From: Candidatus Latescibacterota bacterium
Lineage (GTDB): Bacteria; Latescibacterota; UBA2968; UBA8231
Direction of reading: 5' to 3'
DNA length: 64,000 nt
Assembly: GCA_022819745.1 (NCBI GenBank)
Contig: JAJEGS010000013.1
Location: 61,289-125,288 of the forward strand
Shown: piece by piece, positions 51,840 to 60,442 of the stretch
Numbering within the stretch: position 1 is the first letter of the stretch
Layout: each line of letters begins with the position of its first letter
Position numbers and translations under genes: made by a program
Notes under the pieces: generated by a model
The model's input: only the letters and a program-made list of their open reading frames with translations
What the model was told of the DNA's origin: nothing
Database searches by the model: none

Positions 51840-53323
51840 GATGAGCTCCAATCGAGGGCAAGTTGAGTCAACAGGCGCACGCCGATGCCGACGCCACCTC
51901 GCGGCACGTAGGGGCTGGCCTTTGTGCACCAAGCAGTGCCGGCAATGTCGAGGTGCGCCCAGGAGTAGTCGGCGAATTCGGCCAACAGCGCCGCAGCCGT
52001 GCTGGCACCCGCTGGCCGACCACCTGAGTTTTTCATGTCGGCGATGTCGCTGTCGATCTGCTCGCGATACTCGGGCCACAGCGGCAGACGCCAGAGCCGC
52101 TCGCCAGTCTGCTCCCCGGCGTCGATCAGTCGATCCGCCAAGTCGTCGTCGTTGGCAAACAGGCCCGAAGCGTGGTGCCCCAGCGCGGTTACACAAGCGC
52201 CGGTGAGAGTCGCCAGATCGACGACCGCGGCTGGCTCGTACCGGGTGGCGTAGGCGAGTGCATCGGCTAAAACGAGGCGGCCTTCGGCATCTGTGCTGAC
52301 GATTTCGATAGTCTTACCCGCGAGGGTGCGCAGCACATCGTCGGGACGGAAGGCGGTGCTAGAGGGCATGTTCTCGGCCGCGGCAATCAGGCCGACAACC
52401 CGCCGCTTGAGACCAAGCGCGGCCACCGCCTGCATCGCGCCCAAGACGGCAGCGGCACCGGACATATCGGTCTTCATCGTGCGGATGCCATCGACGCTCT
52501 TGAGAGAGAGGCCACCGCTATCGAAGGTGATGCCCTTGCCGACAAACACCAGTGGTTTCCCTCGGCGAGGGCCGTGTTCAAGGGCGATAAAACGCGGCTT
52601 ATTGGCACTACCCTGGCCAACGGCCACCAGAGCACCCATGCCTAGCTCGGCCAAGCCTTTTGCGCTGAAGACCCGGCAGCGCAGATCGTGGGTTTTGGCG
52701 AGGCGGCGGGCCGTGCGTGCTAGGTAGGCCGGCGTCACTTCGCCTCCTAGGTGATTGACCAAGTCGCGAGCGAGACAGGTGGCCTCGCCGAGCGCGCAGC
52801 CTCGGCGAACACCGCGCCGCGCCTCTGTGAGCTTAGTCGAGTCAAATTCTACGATGTGCAGCTTGGCCAGCGACTGCGATTGAGGGCGCGAGCGGTACTC
52901 GTCAAAGCAATAGGCTGCCAACAGCGAGGCTTCGGCCACAGCTTGCGCGGCCGACTCGACCGATAGGCCGCCCGCGCCAGCACCGTGCAGGATAGTGGCC
53001 GCACTCTTGGCACCCAAGCCGCCGAGAGTGCCAATGGCCGTACCAGCGGTGCGGCGCGCCCGTTCGAGGTCAAAGCCCTCCTGCTCGCCCAAACCAACGA
53101 CGAGGACGCGCGGCGCTGGAATCTGACCGTGCGTGTAAAGCAGCAAGGTCTGGCCGGCCTTGCCCTCGAAGTCGCCGAGGTCAATCGCCGCTGAGATTTG
53201 GCCGTCTATAGCTTGGTCAACCGCACCCGTAGCCCCGCCGGGGCGCGCTCCGGCAAAGAGATTGACCACGAGGACATCCGCGTCCTGTTTTTGAATAGCT
53301 CCTTGAATTACTTTAATATCCAT
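51836..53323 (-). CDS. pepA: Leucyl aminopeptidase (M17)
   Basis: 495 residues, full M17 length. It removes N-terminal amino acids from peptides with two metals. The active-site segments FVGKGITFDSGGLSLK, MKTDMSGAAAVLGAM and STDAEGRLVLADAL are all present; the usual N of NTDAEGRL is S here. The C-terminal PAGASTAAALLAEF and AHLDIAGTAW are typical. It is the first gene of a minus-strand operon with the MocA oxidoreductase and the M19 dipeptidase, a peptide-utilisation group. The 73 bases upstream separate it from the phosphatase gene. Confidence 0.96.
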   Translation of the reverse strand: MDIKVIQGAIQKQDADVLVVNLFAGARPGGATGAVDQAIDGQISAAIDLGDFEGKAGQTLLLYTHGQIPAPRVLVVGLGEQEGFDLERARRTAGTAIGTLGGLGAKSAATILHGAGAGGLSVESAAQAVAEASLLAAYCFDEYRSRPQSQSLAKLHIVEFDSTKLTEARRGVRRGCALGEATCLARDLVNHLGGEVTPAYLARTARRLAKTHDLRCRVFSAKGLAELGMGALVAVGQGSANKPRFIALEHGPRRGKPLVFVGKGITFDSGGLSLKSVDGIRTMKTDMSGAAAVLGAMQAVAALGLKRRVVGLIAAAENMPSSTAFRPDDVLRTLAGKTIEIVSTDAEGRLVLADALAYATRYEPAAVVDLATLTGACVTALGHHASGLFANDDDLADRLIDAGEQTGERLWRLPLWPEYREQIDSDIADMKNSGGRPAGASTAAALLAEFADYSWAHLDIAGTAWCTKASPYVPRGGVGIGVRLLTQLALDWSSS

Positions 53324-53396
53324 AACGTTGGTGGCTCGGTCGGTAGTAGGTGGGCATTAACCACTAACCACTATCCATACTACTGTCAAGAATGCC

Positions 53397-53528
53397 ATGG
53401 ACCTGTTTCTGATCCGCCATGGCGAGTCCACCAACAACGCACTGATCGACAACCATATTACTTTTGAGGATGCTATGGACCTATTTCTGATTCGTCACGG
53501 CGAGTCTGCCAACAATGCGCTGACCGAT
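53397..53528 (+). repeat. Imperfect tandem duplication of the phosphatase 5' end
   Basis: Codons at 53397-53450 (MDLFLIRHGESTNNALID) are repeated at 53475-53528 (MDLFLIRHGESANNALTD), with a 24-base spacer between the copies. Sixteen of 18 residues agree. The nucleotides differ at ten positions; eight of these are synonymous third-base changes. Both copies are in one frame. The 24-base spacer (NHITFEDA) carries the Shine-Dalgarno of the second copy. Confidence 0.85.
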
Positions 53529-54191
53529 ATTAGCCAGCGCGTCGCCGACCCCGAATTGACCGCTAAAGGCCGAGTACAGGCCGAACGGGTAGCTGCGTAT
53601 CTAGCGGAGGGGTTGCATCTCGCCCCGACCGAACGCGCAGAGGATCGCCCCTTTTTTGATCAGCTTTATTGCAGTCCAATGATCCGCACCCTACACACGG
53701 CGCAAGCGATCGAACAGGCAATGGGATATAGATCGGAGATCTGGGTAGCTATTCACGAGATGGGCGGCATTTTCCTCGACCACGGCGGCGAGCGGGGAAC
53801 CGTTGGTTATCCCGGCCTGACGCGAGCGGAAATTGCCGCGCGTTTTCCCACTAGCATCCCATCGGCGGAAGTCGGCGAAGACGGATGGTGGGACGCGGGC
53901 AAGGAAACGGATCAGCAGGCCCAGCACCGTGCTATCGGCGTAGCCGCAGACTTGCGAGCGCGGGCGGAGGAAAAGACGCGCATCGGCTTCGTGACCCACG
54001 GCGGCTTTATGAGCCTGTTGCTTTCGGCCTTGGGCAACCAAGCACGGGACAACGGCTCCTATTACGAGCACGAGAACACGGCGATTACCCGCGTCGCGCT
54101 CGCGCCCGGCGGCACCACGGTTATCAGATATCTCAACCGCACCGAGCACCTGCCCGACGAGTTGCAGCGACTGCGGTATCCAAGTGTGTAA
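53475..54191 (+). CDS. Histidine phosphatase family protein (phosphoglycerate-mutase-like)
   Basis: 238 residues from ATG 53475, chosen because GAGGA precedes it and the family start MDLFLIRHGESANN is here. An in-frame ATG at 53397 adds 26 codons that repeat this start. The catalytic RHG is at the N-terminus; the second histidine is in GFVTHGGFMSLLL, and the YCSPMIRTLHTAQAI segment holds the substrate Arg. It dephosphorylates a small phosphorylated metabolite or acts on sugar phosphates; the substrate is unknown. It precedes glcD by 14 bases and may be co-expressed with glcDF. Confidence 0.9.
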   Translation: MDLFLIRHGESANNALTDISQRVADPELTAKGRVQAERVAAYLAEGLHLAPTERAEDRPFFDQLYCSPMIRTLHTAQAIEQAMGYRSEIWVAIHEMGGIFLDHGGERGTVGYPGLTRAEIAARFPTSIPSAEVGEDGWWDAGKETDQQAQHRAIGVAADLRARAEEKTRIGFVTHGGFMSLLLSALGNQARDNGSYYEHENTAITRVALAPGGTTVIRYLNRTEHLPDELQRLRYPSV

Positions 54192-54205
54192 AAGGGCGCA
54201 CCGCA

Positions 54206-55585
54206 ATGGATCACGCCGCCCTGATAAGTGATCTCGGCACCTTCTTGCGCGAGGATCAGCTTTTGACTTCCGCCGAGGATTGCAGCGTCTATGCCTTCGA
54301 CGGAACCGCCCTGCTACACCAGCGCCCCGCTTGCGTGGCGATGCCAGAAAGTCGGGAGGAGATCGCCCAACTCTTGACCCTGTGCAACCAGCGCGGAGTA
54401 CCCGTGGTACCGCGCGGCTCGGGCACTGGATTGGCCGGAGGATCGGTGCCCTCGCAAGGGGGGGTCGCGCTTTGCTTGGTCCGGCTCAACCAGATCCTAG
54501 AGCTGGATGCGGCCAACCTAGTCATAGTCGTCCAGCCGGGAGTCCTCACCCAGCAAATCGCCGATGCGGCCCAATCCGCTGGCCTATTTTATCCCCCAGA
54601 TCCTGGCTCGATCAAGATCTCGACTATCGGCGGCAATGTGGCCAACAATTCCGGCGGGCTGCGCGGATTAAAATACGGCGTGACGCGCGACTACGTGATG
54701 GGGCTGGAGGTGGTTCTAGCTGACGGGCAGGTTTTAGAAACTGGAAACAAATGCGTCAAAGACGTGGCCGGATTCACGCTCAAAGACCTCTTCATCGGCT
54801 CCGAGGGAATGCTCGGCGTCATTACCAAGATCACACTGAAACTAGTCCCGGCACCCGCGAGCAAGAAGACCTTACTCGGCCTCTACGACGAGATGACGCA
54901 GGCCGCGGCCACGGTCTCGGCGATTATCGCGCAAAAAATCATCCCCTGCACCCTCGAATTCCTCGACCGCACTACCATCGAGTGCGTAGAGGCCCACGCC
55001 AACATTGGCCTGCCAACGGATTGCGAGGCCGTGCTGCTAATGGAAGTAGATGGGCACCCAGCACAGGTCGCCGAGCAGGCCGCCCAAATCGAGGCCATTG
55101 CCCGCGAGGGCGGCGCTCGCTCGGTGCGATTAGCCGCCTCAGACGCAGAGGCCCAGCAACTCGCCGCGGCCCGGCGCACGGCCTTTAGCGCGCTGGCGCG
55201 ACTGGCACCGACGGTCGTGCTGGAAGACATCACCGTGCCGCGCAGTGAGCTAGCCGCCATGGTCGCCTACGTTCAGGAGGTCGGTCAGCGGCACCAAGTG
55301 CGGGTGGGGACCTTCGGCCACTTTGGCGACGGCAACCTACACCCGACCTTCCTGTGCGACGAGCGCGACGCCGAGGAAATGGCCCGCGTCGAAAAAGCCA
55401 TGACCGAGGTTTTTGCCCACGCCGTGGAATTGGGCGGGACCATCACGGGCGAGCACGGAGTCGGCTTGGCCAAAAAGCCCTACCTGCCCGGGCAACTCGG
55501 GCCAGTGGGGCTGGAAATTCTCAAGCGGGTCAAAACCGCTTTCGACCCCAAGGGCATCTTAAACCCAGGGAACATGTTCGATTGA
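54206..55585 (+). CDS. glcD: Glycolate oxidase/FAD-linked 2-hydroxyacid dehydrogenase, GlcD subunit
   Basis: 459 residues from ATG 54206; the ORF is open further upstream inside the phosphatase gene. FAD-binding type 4 domain: PVVPRGSGTGLAGGSVP, GGNVANNSGGLRGLKYG and CVKDVAGFTLKDLFIGSEGMLGV. The C-terminal domain has FGHFGDGNLHPTFLCD with metal and substrate residues, and GEHGVGLAKK near the end. It oxidises glycolate, D-lactate or a related 2-hydroxyacid and passes electrons to GlcF. The next gene starts in the last codons (TTGA overlap). Confidence 0.94.
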   Translation: MDHAALISDLGTFLREDQLLTSAEDCSVYAFDGTALLHQRPACVAMPESREEIAQLLTLCNQRGVPVVPRGSGTGLAGGSVPSQGGVALCLVRLNQILELDAANLVIVVQPGVLTQQIADAAQSAGLFYPPDPGSIKISTIGGNVANNSGGLRGLKYGVTRDYVMGLEVVLADGQVLETGNKCVKDVAGFTLKDLFIGSEGMLGVITKITLKLVPAPASKKTLLGLYDEMTQAAATVSAIIAQKIIPCTLEFLDRTTIECVEAHANIGLPTDCEAVLLMEVDGHPAQVAEQAAQIEAIAREGGARSVRLAASDAEAQQLAAARRTAFSALARLAPTVVLEDITVPRSELAAMVAYVQEVGQRHQVRVGTFGHFGDGNLHPTFLCDERDAEEMARVEKAMTEVFAHAVELGGTITGEHGVGLAKKPYLPGQLGPVGLEILKRVKTAFDPKGILNPGNMFD

Positions 55586-56892
55586 GCGACGACGGCCTGA
55601 ACTTGCTCCGAGACTTGGATTACTCGGTCCTCCAGCAGTGCATGCACTGCGGCATGTGCCTGCCGACCTGCCCGACGTACGACGCGACCCTGCGCGAGCG
55701 CTCGTCGCCGAGGGGGCGGATCGCCATGATGCGGGCCATCGCCGATGGCGAGCTAGAGGCGAGTACAACCTTTGCCGAAGAGATGTACTTCTGCCTCGGC
55801 TGCCTCGCCTGTCAGACCGCGTGTCCGGCCGGCGTGGATTACGCCGCGCTATTTGAAAACGCCCGCGCCGAAGTGGAGCGGCAAGGTCTGCTCGACGGCC
55901 CAGTGCGGAATTTTGTGCGCCGTTGGATCCTCGGCTGGCTCTTTGCCAAACAGACGCGCCTGCGGGCAATGGCGCGCTTGTTGCGCGCATTCCAGCGCAG
56001 CGGCCTGCAAGCACTGGCGCGCCGCAGCGGCCTCCTCAAGCTGTTGCCCTTTGGCTTGGGGGAACTGGAGCCGCTGGCACCGCAGATTTCCCCGCGCTTT
56101 ACCGACCAGTTGTATCGCCAGAGTTTGCAGCAGTCCAATCCGCCCACACCGCGCTACCGAGTCGCGCTATTGGCCGGCTGCGTCCAAGACATATCCTTTG
56201 CCGAGGTAAACGCCGATACCATATGCGTCTTGCAGCACAACGGCTGCCAAGTGCTGCTTCCAGACGGCCAAGCCTGTTGCGGTTCGCTGCACGCGCACAA
56301 CGGCGCAGTCGAACAGGCGCAGCAGCAGGCGCGGCTCAACATCGACGCCTTTGACGCTGAAAACCTAGACGCAATCGTCGTCAACGCTGGCGGCTGCGGC
56401 TTGCACTGCAAGCACTACGACCGCTTGCTAGCCGACGATCCCACCTACGCGGAGCGAGCCGCTATGTGGAGCGCAAAAGTAAAGGACGTCCACGAGTGGC
56501 TCGCCGACATCGGCTTGCGCCAGTCCCGCGCCGCAATGCCCTCACAACAGGTCGCCTACCACGAGTCGTGCCACCTCAAGCACGGGCAACGGGTTTCAAC
56601 AGCCCCGCAAGAGGTGCTCCAGGCCGTGCCCAATTTGGAGCTCGTGCCACTAGCAGAAGCCGACTGGTGCTGCGGCAGCGCCGGCATCTACAACATCACC
56701 CAGCCCGAGCTGTCCATGCAGCTACTCGACCGCAAAATGGCGCACGTATGCGCGACCGGCGCGACCGCAGTGGCCACGGGCAACACAGGCTGCGCCATCC
56801 AACTCCAATACGGCGTCCGCCGCGCACAAGCCGCCGTGGCCGTCGTCCACCCCGTGTCACTTTTAGCCGCAGCCTATCGCGCTGAAAACTGA
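55582..56892 (+). CDS. glcF: Glycolate oxidase iron-sulfur subunit GlcF
   Basis: 436 residues from TTG 55582, which overlaps the glcD stop (TTGA). Longer open frame upstream is unsupported. Two [4Fe-4S] motifs lie near the N-terminus: CMHCGMCLPTCPTY and CLGCLACQTACPAGV. Two CCG domains follow (QACCGSLHAHNG and ADWCCGSAGIYN), the layout of GlcF/LutA-type proteins. It accepts electrons from GlcD and delivers them to the quinone pool. GlcE is not present, as in many fused or two-subunit systems. Confidence 0.94.
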   Translation: MSDDGLNLLRDLDYSVLQQCMHCGMCLPTCPTYDATLRERSSPRGRIAMMRAIADGELEASTTFAEEMYFCLGCLACQTACPAGVDYAALFENARAEVERQGLLDGPVRNFVRRWILGWLFAKQTRLRAMARLLRAFQRSGLQALARRSGLLKLLPFGLGELEPLAPQISPRFTDQLYRQSLQQSNPPTPRYRVALLAGCVQDISFAEVNADTICVLQHNGCQVLLPDGQACCGSLHAHNGAVEQAQQQARLNIDAFDAENLDAIVVNAGGCGLHCKHYDRLLADDPTYAERAAMWSAKVKDVHEWLADIGLRQSRAAMPSQQVAYHESCHLKHGQRVSTAPQEVLQAVPNLELVPLAEADWCCGSAGIYNITQPELSMQLLDRKMAHVCATGATAVATGNTGCAIQLQYGVRRAQAAVAVVHPVSLLAAAYRAEN

Positions 56893-56903
56893 GGAGAACC
56901 GCA

Positions 56904-57248
56904 ATGCAACACTTTGGCCTAACCCTTGAGTTGAAGGACGATCCCGAACTGATCGCCCAGTACAAGGCATACCACGCCGACCCCTGGCCCGAGCCGCTTC
57001 AGGGCCTAGGCGAGGTCGGCATCACCGACATGAAAATCTTTCTCTTGGGCCAGCGGATGTTCATGTACATGACCGCCACCGACGAGTTCGATCCAGCCCG
57101 CGACTTCCCGCGCTACGTCGAACAAAACCCCAAGGCGCAGGAGTGGGACGAGCTGATGCGTACCTTTCAGCAGCAGGTGCCCGAAGCCAAAGAGGGCGAG
57201 TGGTGGGCCAATATGGAACTCGTGTTCGATTTGCAATTGCACGTGTGA
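56904..57248 (+). CDS. L-rhamnose mutarotase family protein
   Basis: 114 residues. It belongs to the L-rhamnose mutarotase (RhaM/DUF718) family: KDDPELIAQYKAYHADPWPE, a VGITDMKIFLLGQRMFMYM core and WDELMRTFQQQVPEA. These proteins interconvert alpha and beta anomers of L-rhamnose or L-fucose. GAGGAGA precedes the ATG. It follows glcF by 11 bases, so sugar anomer interconversion may be linked to the glcDF operon. RhaM itself is the nearest known relative; I do not claim the same substrate. Confidence 0.9.
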   Translation: MQHFGLTLELKDDPELIAQYKAYHADPWPEPLQGLGEVGITDMKIFLLGQRMFMYMTATDEFDPARDFPRYVEQNPKAQEWDELMRTFQQQVPEAKEGEWWANMELVFDLQLHV

Positions 57249-57349
57249 AGGCCATTCGGTAGCATTTGGATATAAGCACAATATGCTGAATTTAACGCCG
57301 TTTCAGGCGACTTACTAATGGACTAACCCTGACTTAAAAGGTGATGAGT

Positions 57350-60265
57350 ATGACCAATTCCCTCGCCAAGTTCCAGACGCTTTTGCGCGAGTTATTTCAG
57401 TTCGACTGTGCCGATTTGGACTTTGGCATATACCGAATTATGAACCGCAAGCGGGAGGTCATCGAGCGGTTCATAACCAATGATTTGCCGAAAGTGGTAG
57501 CCGAGCAACTGGAAAGCGGCGCGTTAGCCGAGCAGGCACAGACCGAGAAAGAATTACAGGAAGTTCGTCAGCGGATTGGAGAAACCTTGGGGGATGCCGC
57601 CATCGATGCTGATGGGAATCTGGAAGAGATGTATCACAGCACGCCGCTCGGTAAGGAATACTTGGAGTTGAAGGCTAAATCCGCCGGCGGTCAAGGCCGC
57701 GATGCCCTCGAAGCGGCGATCTTAAATCACCTGTACGCCTTCTTTAGCCGCTACTACCAAGACGGCGACTTCATATCTAAGCGCCGGTATTCCAAACGCC
57801 AACGCTACGCTATTCCGTACAACGGTGAAGAAGTCTATCTCCACTGGGCCAACAGTGACCAATACTACGTCAAGACCAGCAAGTATTTCCGTAATTATTC
57901 GTTTGCAGTGCGCGACATCACCGTGCATTTCAAACTTAAGATCACCGATGTAGTGCAGGACAACGTCAAAGACGACAAGCGAGTTTTTCTGCCGTCCGCC
58001 GAGGTACCTGCTTGGGACGAGGAGGCTAGGCGACTATACATTCCGTTTGAATATAAGCTCCTGACCGAACAGGAAGAAATCATCTACTGTAAGAAGAATC
58101 CTCAAGAGGCTATCATCGCCAAAGCTGTGAAGGAAATTCCCAAGCAGTTGGATAAGGGATCTGACGCACTGGCGGCCTTGACGGGTGAAAAACGCCGGAA
58201 CGACGACGGGAAGGCCGTCTCCTTCCTCGAACACCACTTGCGCCAATATACTCGGCGAAACGCGTCGGACTTCTTCATTCACAAGGATCTGAAGGGCTTT
58301 CTCGTCCGCGAACTCGATTTTTACCTGAAGAACGAGGTGCTGAACCTCGGTGATATGGAAGTGGCTGGCGAAGATCGCACTGAAGGCTGGTTCCAGATGA
58401 TGCGGGCGATTCGGTCGGTCGGCGGCCAGATCATCGACTTCCTCGACCAGATCGAAGGCTTTCAGAAAAAGTTATGGGAGAAGCACAAGTTTGTCACCGA
58501 GACTCAGTATTGCATTGCGGTTGGGCGCATCGACGAGGGTTTCTATGGAGACATCGCCGTGTGCGAGGCGCAGTGGAACGAGTGGAAGGCGCTGTTCAGC
58601 ATTGACGAAGATCAAACCGATCTGTTTAGTGCGGGTAAGGACAAGACAGGCAAGCGCGTCGAGTTCTTGAAAGCGCATCCGATGCTCGTTCTCGATACCA
58701 AACACTTCGACCGAGATTGCGTGGATCGGCTATTGGGCAGCTTTGACGATCTGGAGGAAATGACCGATGGGTTGCTCATTCACAGTGAAAACTGTCAGGC
58801 GTTGCATCTGTTGCAAGGGTGCTACCTTGGGCAGGTGAAGTGTATTTACATTGATCCACCGTACAACACAGGCAAGGATGGATTCATCTACCGAGACAAC
58901 TACCGCCATTCATCGTGGCTGACGTTCATCGATGGTCGCCTTCACGCCTTACTACCGATGGCCAAGAATGATTCTGCCTTATTTGTCTCCATCGACGACA
59001 ACGAGGTAGGGAATCTGATCAACCTAGTCAAAAGGCACTCATCCTCAGTCGAACTAGTGACACTCATCACTGCACAGCTAAATCCGCGAGGTCGAACGCT
59101 CGACAAGTACTTGGCAAAAACCCATGAGTACATAGGCGCATTCGCTCTATTCGGTGGGGACAACGCTATCCGCGAAATCCAGAAGGGAGAGACGGCGCAG
59201 GCCGAATACAGGGACCGTGATGAGAAGGGCATTTTCCGGCTTCTTGAACTCAGAAATCGAAACCCAGTATTCAATCGTGACAATCGACCAAACCTGTTTT
59301 TTCCGTTTTTCAGTGGTCCTGAAGGCGGAAGCGTGACTCTGGAGCCCGATTCCGCTCATACAATAGAGATCTACCCACGGAATTCCCGAGGCAAAGATGG
59401 TTGCTGGACTTGGGGTAAGGCTAAGGCTCAAGCACAACTGGATGAACTAGTGGCGCGACGCGTCCGCACAGGAGCGTGGAGGATCTTTCGTAAGGACCGT
59501 CTTCATGGGGAGGAAGGTGATGTGGCTACGACGAAGGCTAAGTCGATCTGGATAGACAAAGAGATTAATAACGAAAATGGCAAGGAACTCGTCGGCCACC
59601 TGTTCGGTAAAGCCGTTTTCGACTTTCCAAAGCCTGTCGCGCTTGTCGAGCGTTGCATAGAAATAGGAATGGAAACGGACAACGGTATCTTCATCGACTT
59701 TTTCAGTGGGTCTGGCACATCAGGTCATGCGATTCTTAACTTCAATCGTCGGGATGGTGGTCGACGCAAGTTTATCCTTGTCGAGATGGGCGACCACTTC
59801 GATACCGTACTTCTGCCGCGTATCAAGAAGGTCGCGTTCACACCTGAATGGAAGGACGGTAAACCCGAGCGCATGGCAACGCCTCAAGAGGCCGAGTGGG
59901 GACCGCGTATCGTCAAGTATATGCACCTCGAAAGCTATGAGGACGCGCTGAACAACATCGACTTCGACGAGGATTCCGCGCAGCAAGCGTTGCAATTCGA
60001 CGACTACTTGCTCAAATACATGCTCCAATGGGAAACCAGGCGAAGCGCGACCCTGCTGAACGTGGAGAAACTATCGCAGCCCTTCCGCTATACGCTGCAC
60101 ATCCACGCCGATGGCCAGACGCGGCAGCAAATCGCCGACATCCCGGAGACCTTCAACTACCTGCTCGGCCTGCGCGTCGAGACGCGACGCGTATATTACG
60201 ATGACGACCGGCGATACTTGGTCTATCGTGGCCAGATTGGTCAGCAGCGAGTCGCCGTCATCTAG
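57350..60265 (+). CDS. Type III-like DNA adenine methyltransferase (Mod), ended early by an in-frame TAG
   Basis: About 971 residues from ATG 57350 (GGTGA upstream; GTG 57341 and ATG 57344 are alternatives). A large N-terminal region (about 1-480, starting LAKFQTLLRELFQFD) precedes a beta-class methyltransferase: DPPYNTGKD at about 502, then a variable target-recognition part (about 540-770), then the SAM motif FFSGSGTSGH (about 784). The order catalytic-before-SAM motif is that of N6-adenine Mod subunits. Translation stops at TAG 60263-60265, but the same frame continues coding for 58 more residues to a TAA that overlaps the Fic start. So the protein is probably truncated. GC content is lower than in the gene block before. 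Confidence 0.85.
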   Translation: MTNSLAKFQTLLRELFQFDCADLDFGIYRIMNRKREVIERFITNDLPKVVAEQLESGALAEQAQTEKELQEVRQRIGETLGDAAIDADGNLEEMYHSTPLGKEYLELKAKSAGGQGRDALEAAILNHLYAFFSRYYQDGDFISKRRYSKRQRYAIPYNGEEVYLHWANSDQYYVKTSKYFRNYSFAVRDITVHFKLKITDVVQDNVKDDKRVFLPSAEVPAWDEEARRLYIPFEYKLLTEQEEIIYCKKNPQEAIIAKAVKEIPKQLDKGSDALAALTGEKRRNDDGKAVSFLEHHLRQYTRRNASDFFIHKDLKGFLVRELDFYLKNEVLNLGDMEVAGEDRTEGWFQMMRAIRSVGGQIIDFLDQIEGFQKKLWEKHKFVTETQYCIAVGRIDEGFYGDIAVCEAQWNEWKALFSIDEDQTDLFSAGKDKTGKRVEFLKAHPMLVLDTKHFDRDCVDRLLGSFDDLEEMTDGLLIHSENCQALHLLQGCYLGQVKCIYIDPPYNTGKDGFIYRDNYRHSSWLTFIDGRLHALLPMAKNDSALFVSIDDNEVGNLINLVKRHSSSVELVTLITAQLNPRGRTLDKYLAKTHEYIGAFALFGGDNAIREIQKGETAQAEYRDRDEKGIFRLLELRNRNPVFNRDNRPNLFFPFFSGPEGGSVTLEPDSAHTIEIYPRNSRGKDGCWTWGKAKAQAQLDELVARRVRTGAWRIFRKDRLHGEEGDVATTKAKSIWIDKEINNENGKELVGHLFGKAVFDFPKPVALVERCIEIGMETDNGIFIDFFSGSGTSGHAILNFNRRDGGRRKFILVEMGDHFDTVLLPRIKKVAFTPEWKDGKPERMATPQEAEWGPRIVKYMHLESYEDALNNIDFDEDSAQQALQFDDYLLKYMLQWETRRSATLLNVEKLSQPFRYTLHIHADGQTRQQIADIPETFNYLLGLRVETRRVYYDDDRRYLVYRGQIGQQRVAVI

Positions 60266-60442
60266 CGAGAAACCCAAGACTGGGATGAGGCCGCTCTGGT
60301 GCGAGACAAGGAGTTCGTGGACGAGCAGAAATTGACCGACGGCGTGGACGAGGTCTATGTCAACGGAGACTCGTTCATCCGCGAAGCGAAGGCGCTGGAA
60401 CCAGTGTTCAAACGACGGATGTTCGCGGAGAGGGGAGAATAA
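60266..60442 (+). pseudogene. Cut-off C-terminal end of the type III-like methyltransferase
   Basis: Beyond the TAG, the same frame runs for 58 codons to TAA 60440-60442. It reads ETQDWDEAALVRDKEFVDEQ, then LTDGVDEVYVNGDSF and ends EPVFKRRMFAERGE. This is the kind of C-terminus I know from intact Mod proteins of this type. The TAG would be one base change from TGG (Trp), giving a V-I-W-R-E-T join. The stop TAA overlaps the ATG of the Fic gene (TAATG). A sequencing error could also explain it. Confidence 0.7.

Noticed and set aside
51840..52196. Extended start of the Gfo/Idh/MocA gene
   Set aside because: The extension is antisense of pepA and Arg/Cys-rich without family similarity; ATG 51839 overlaps the pepA stop.
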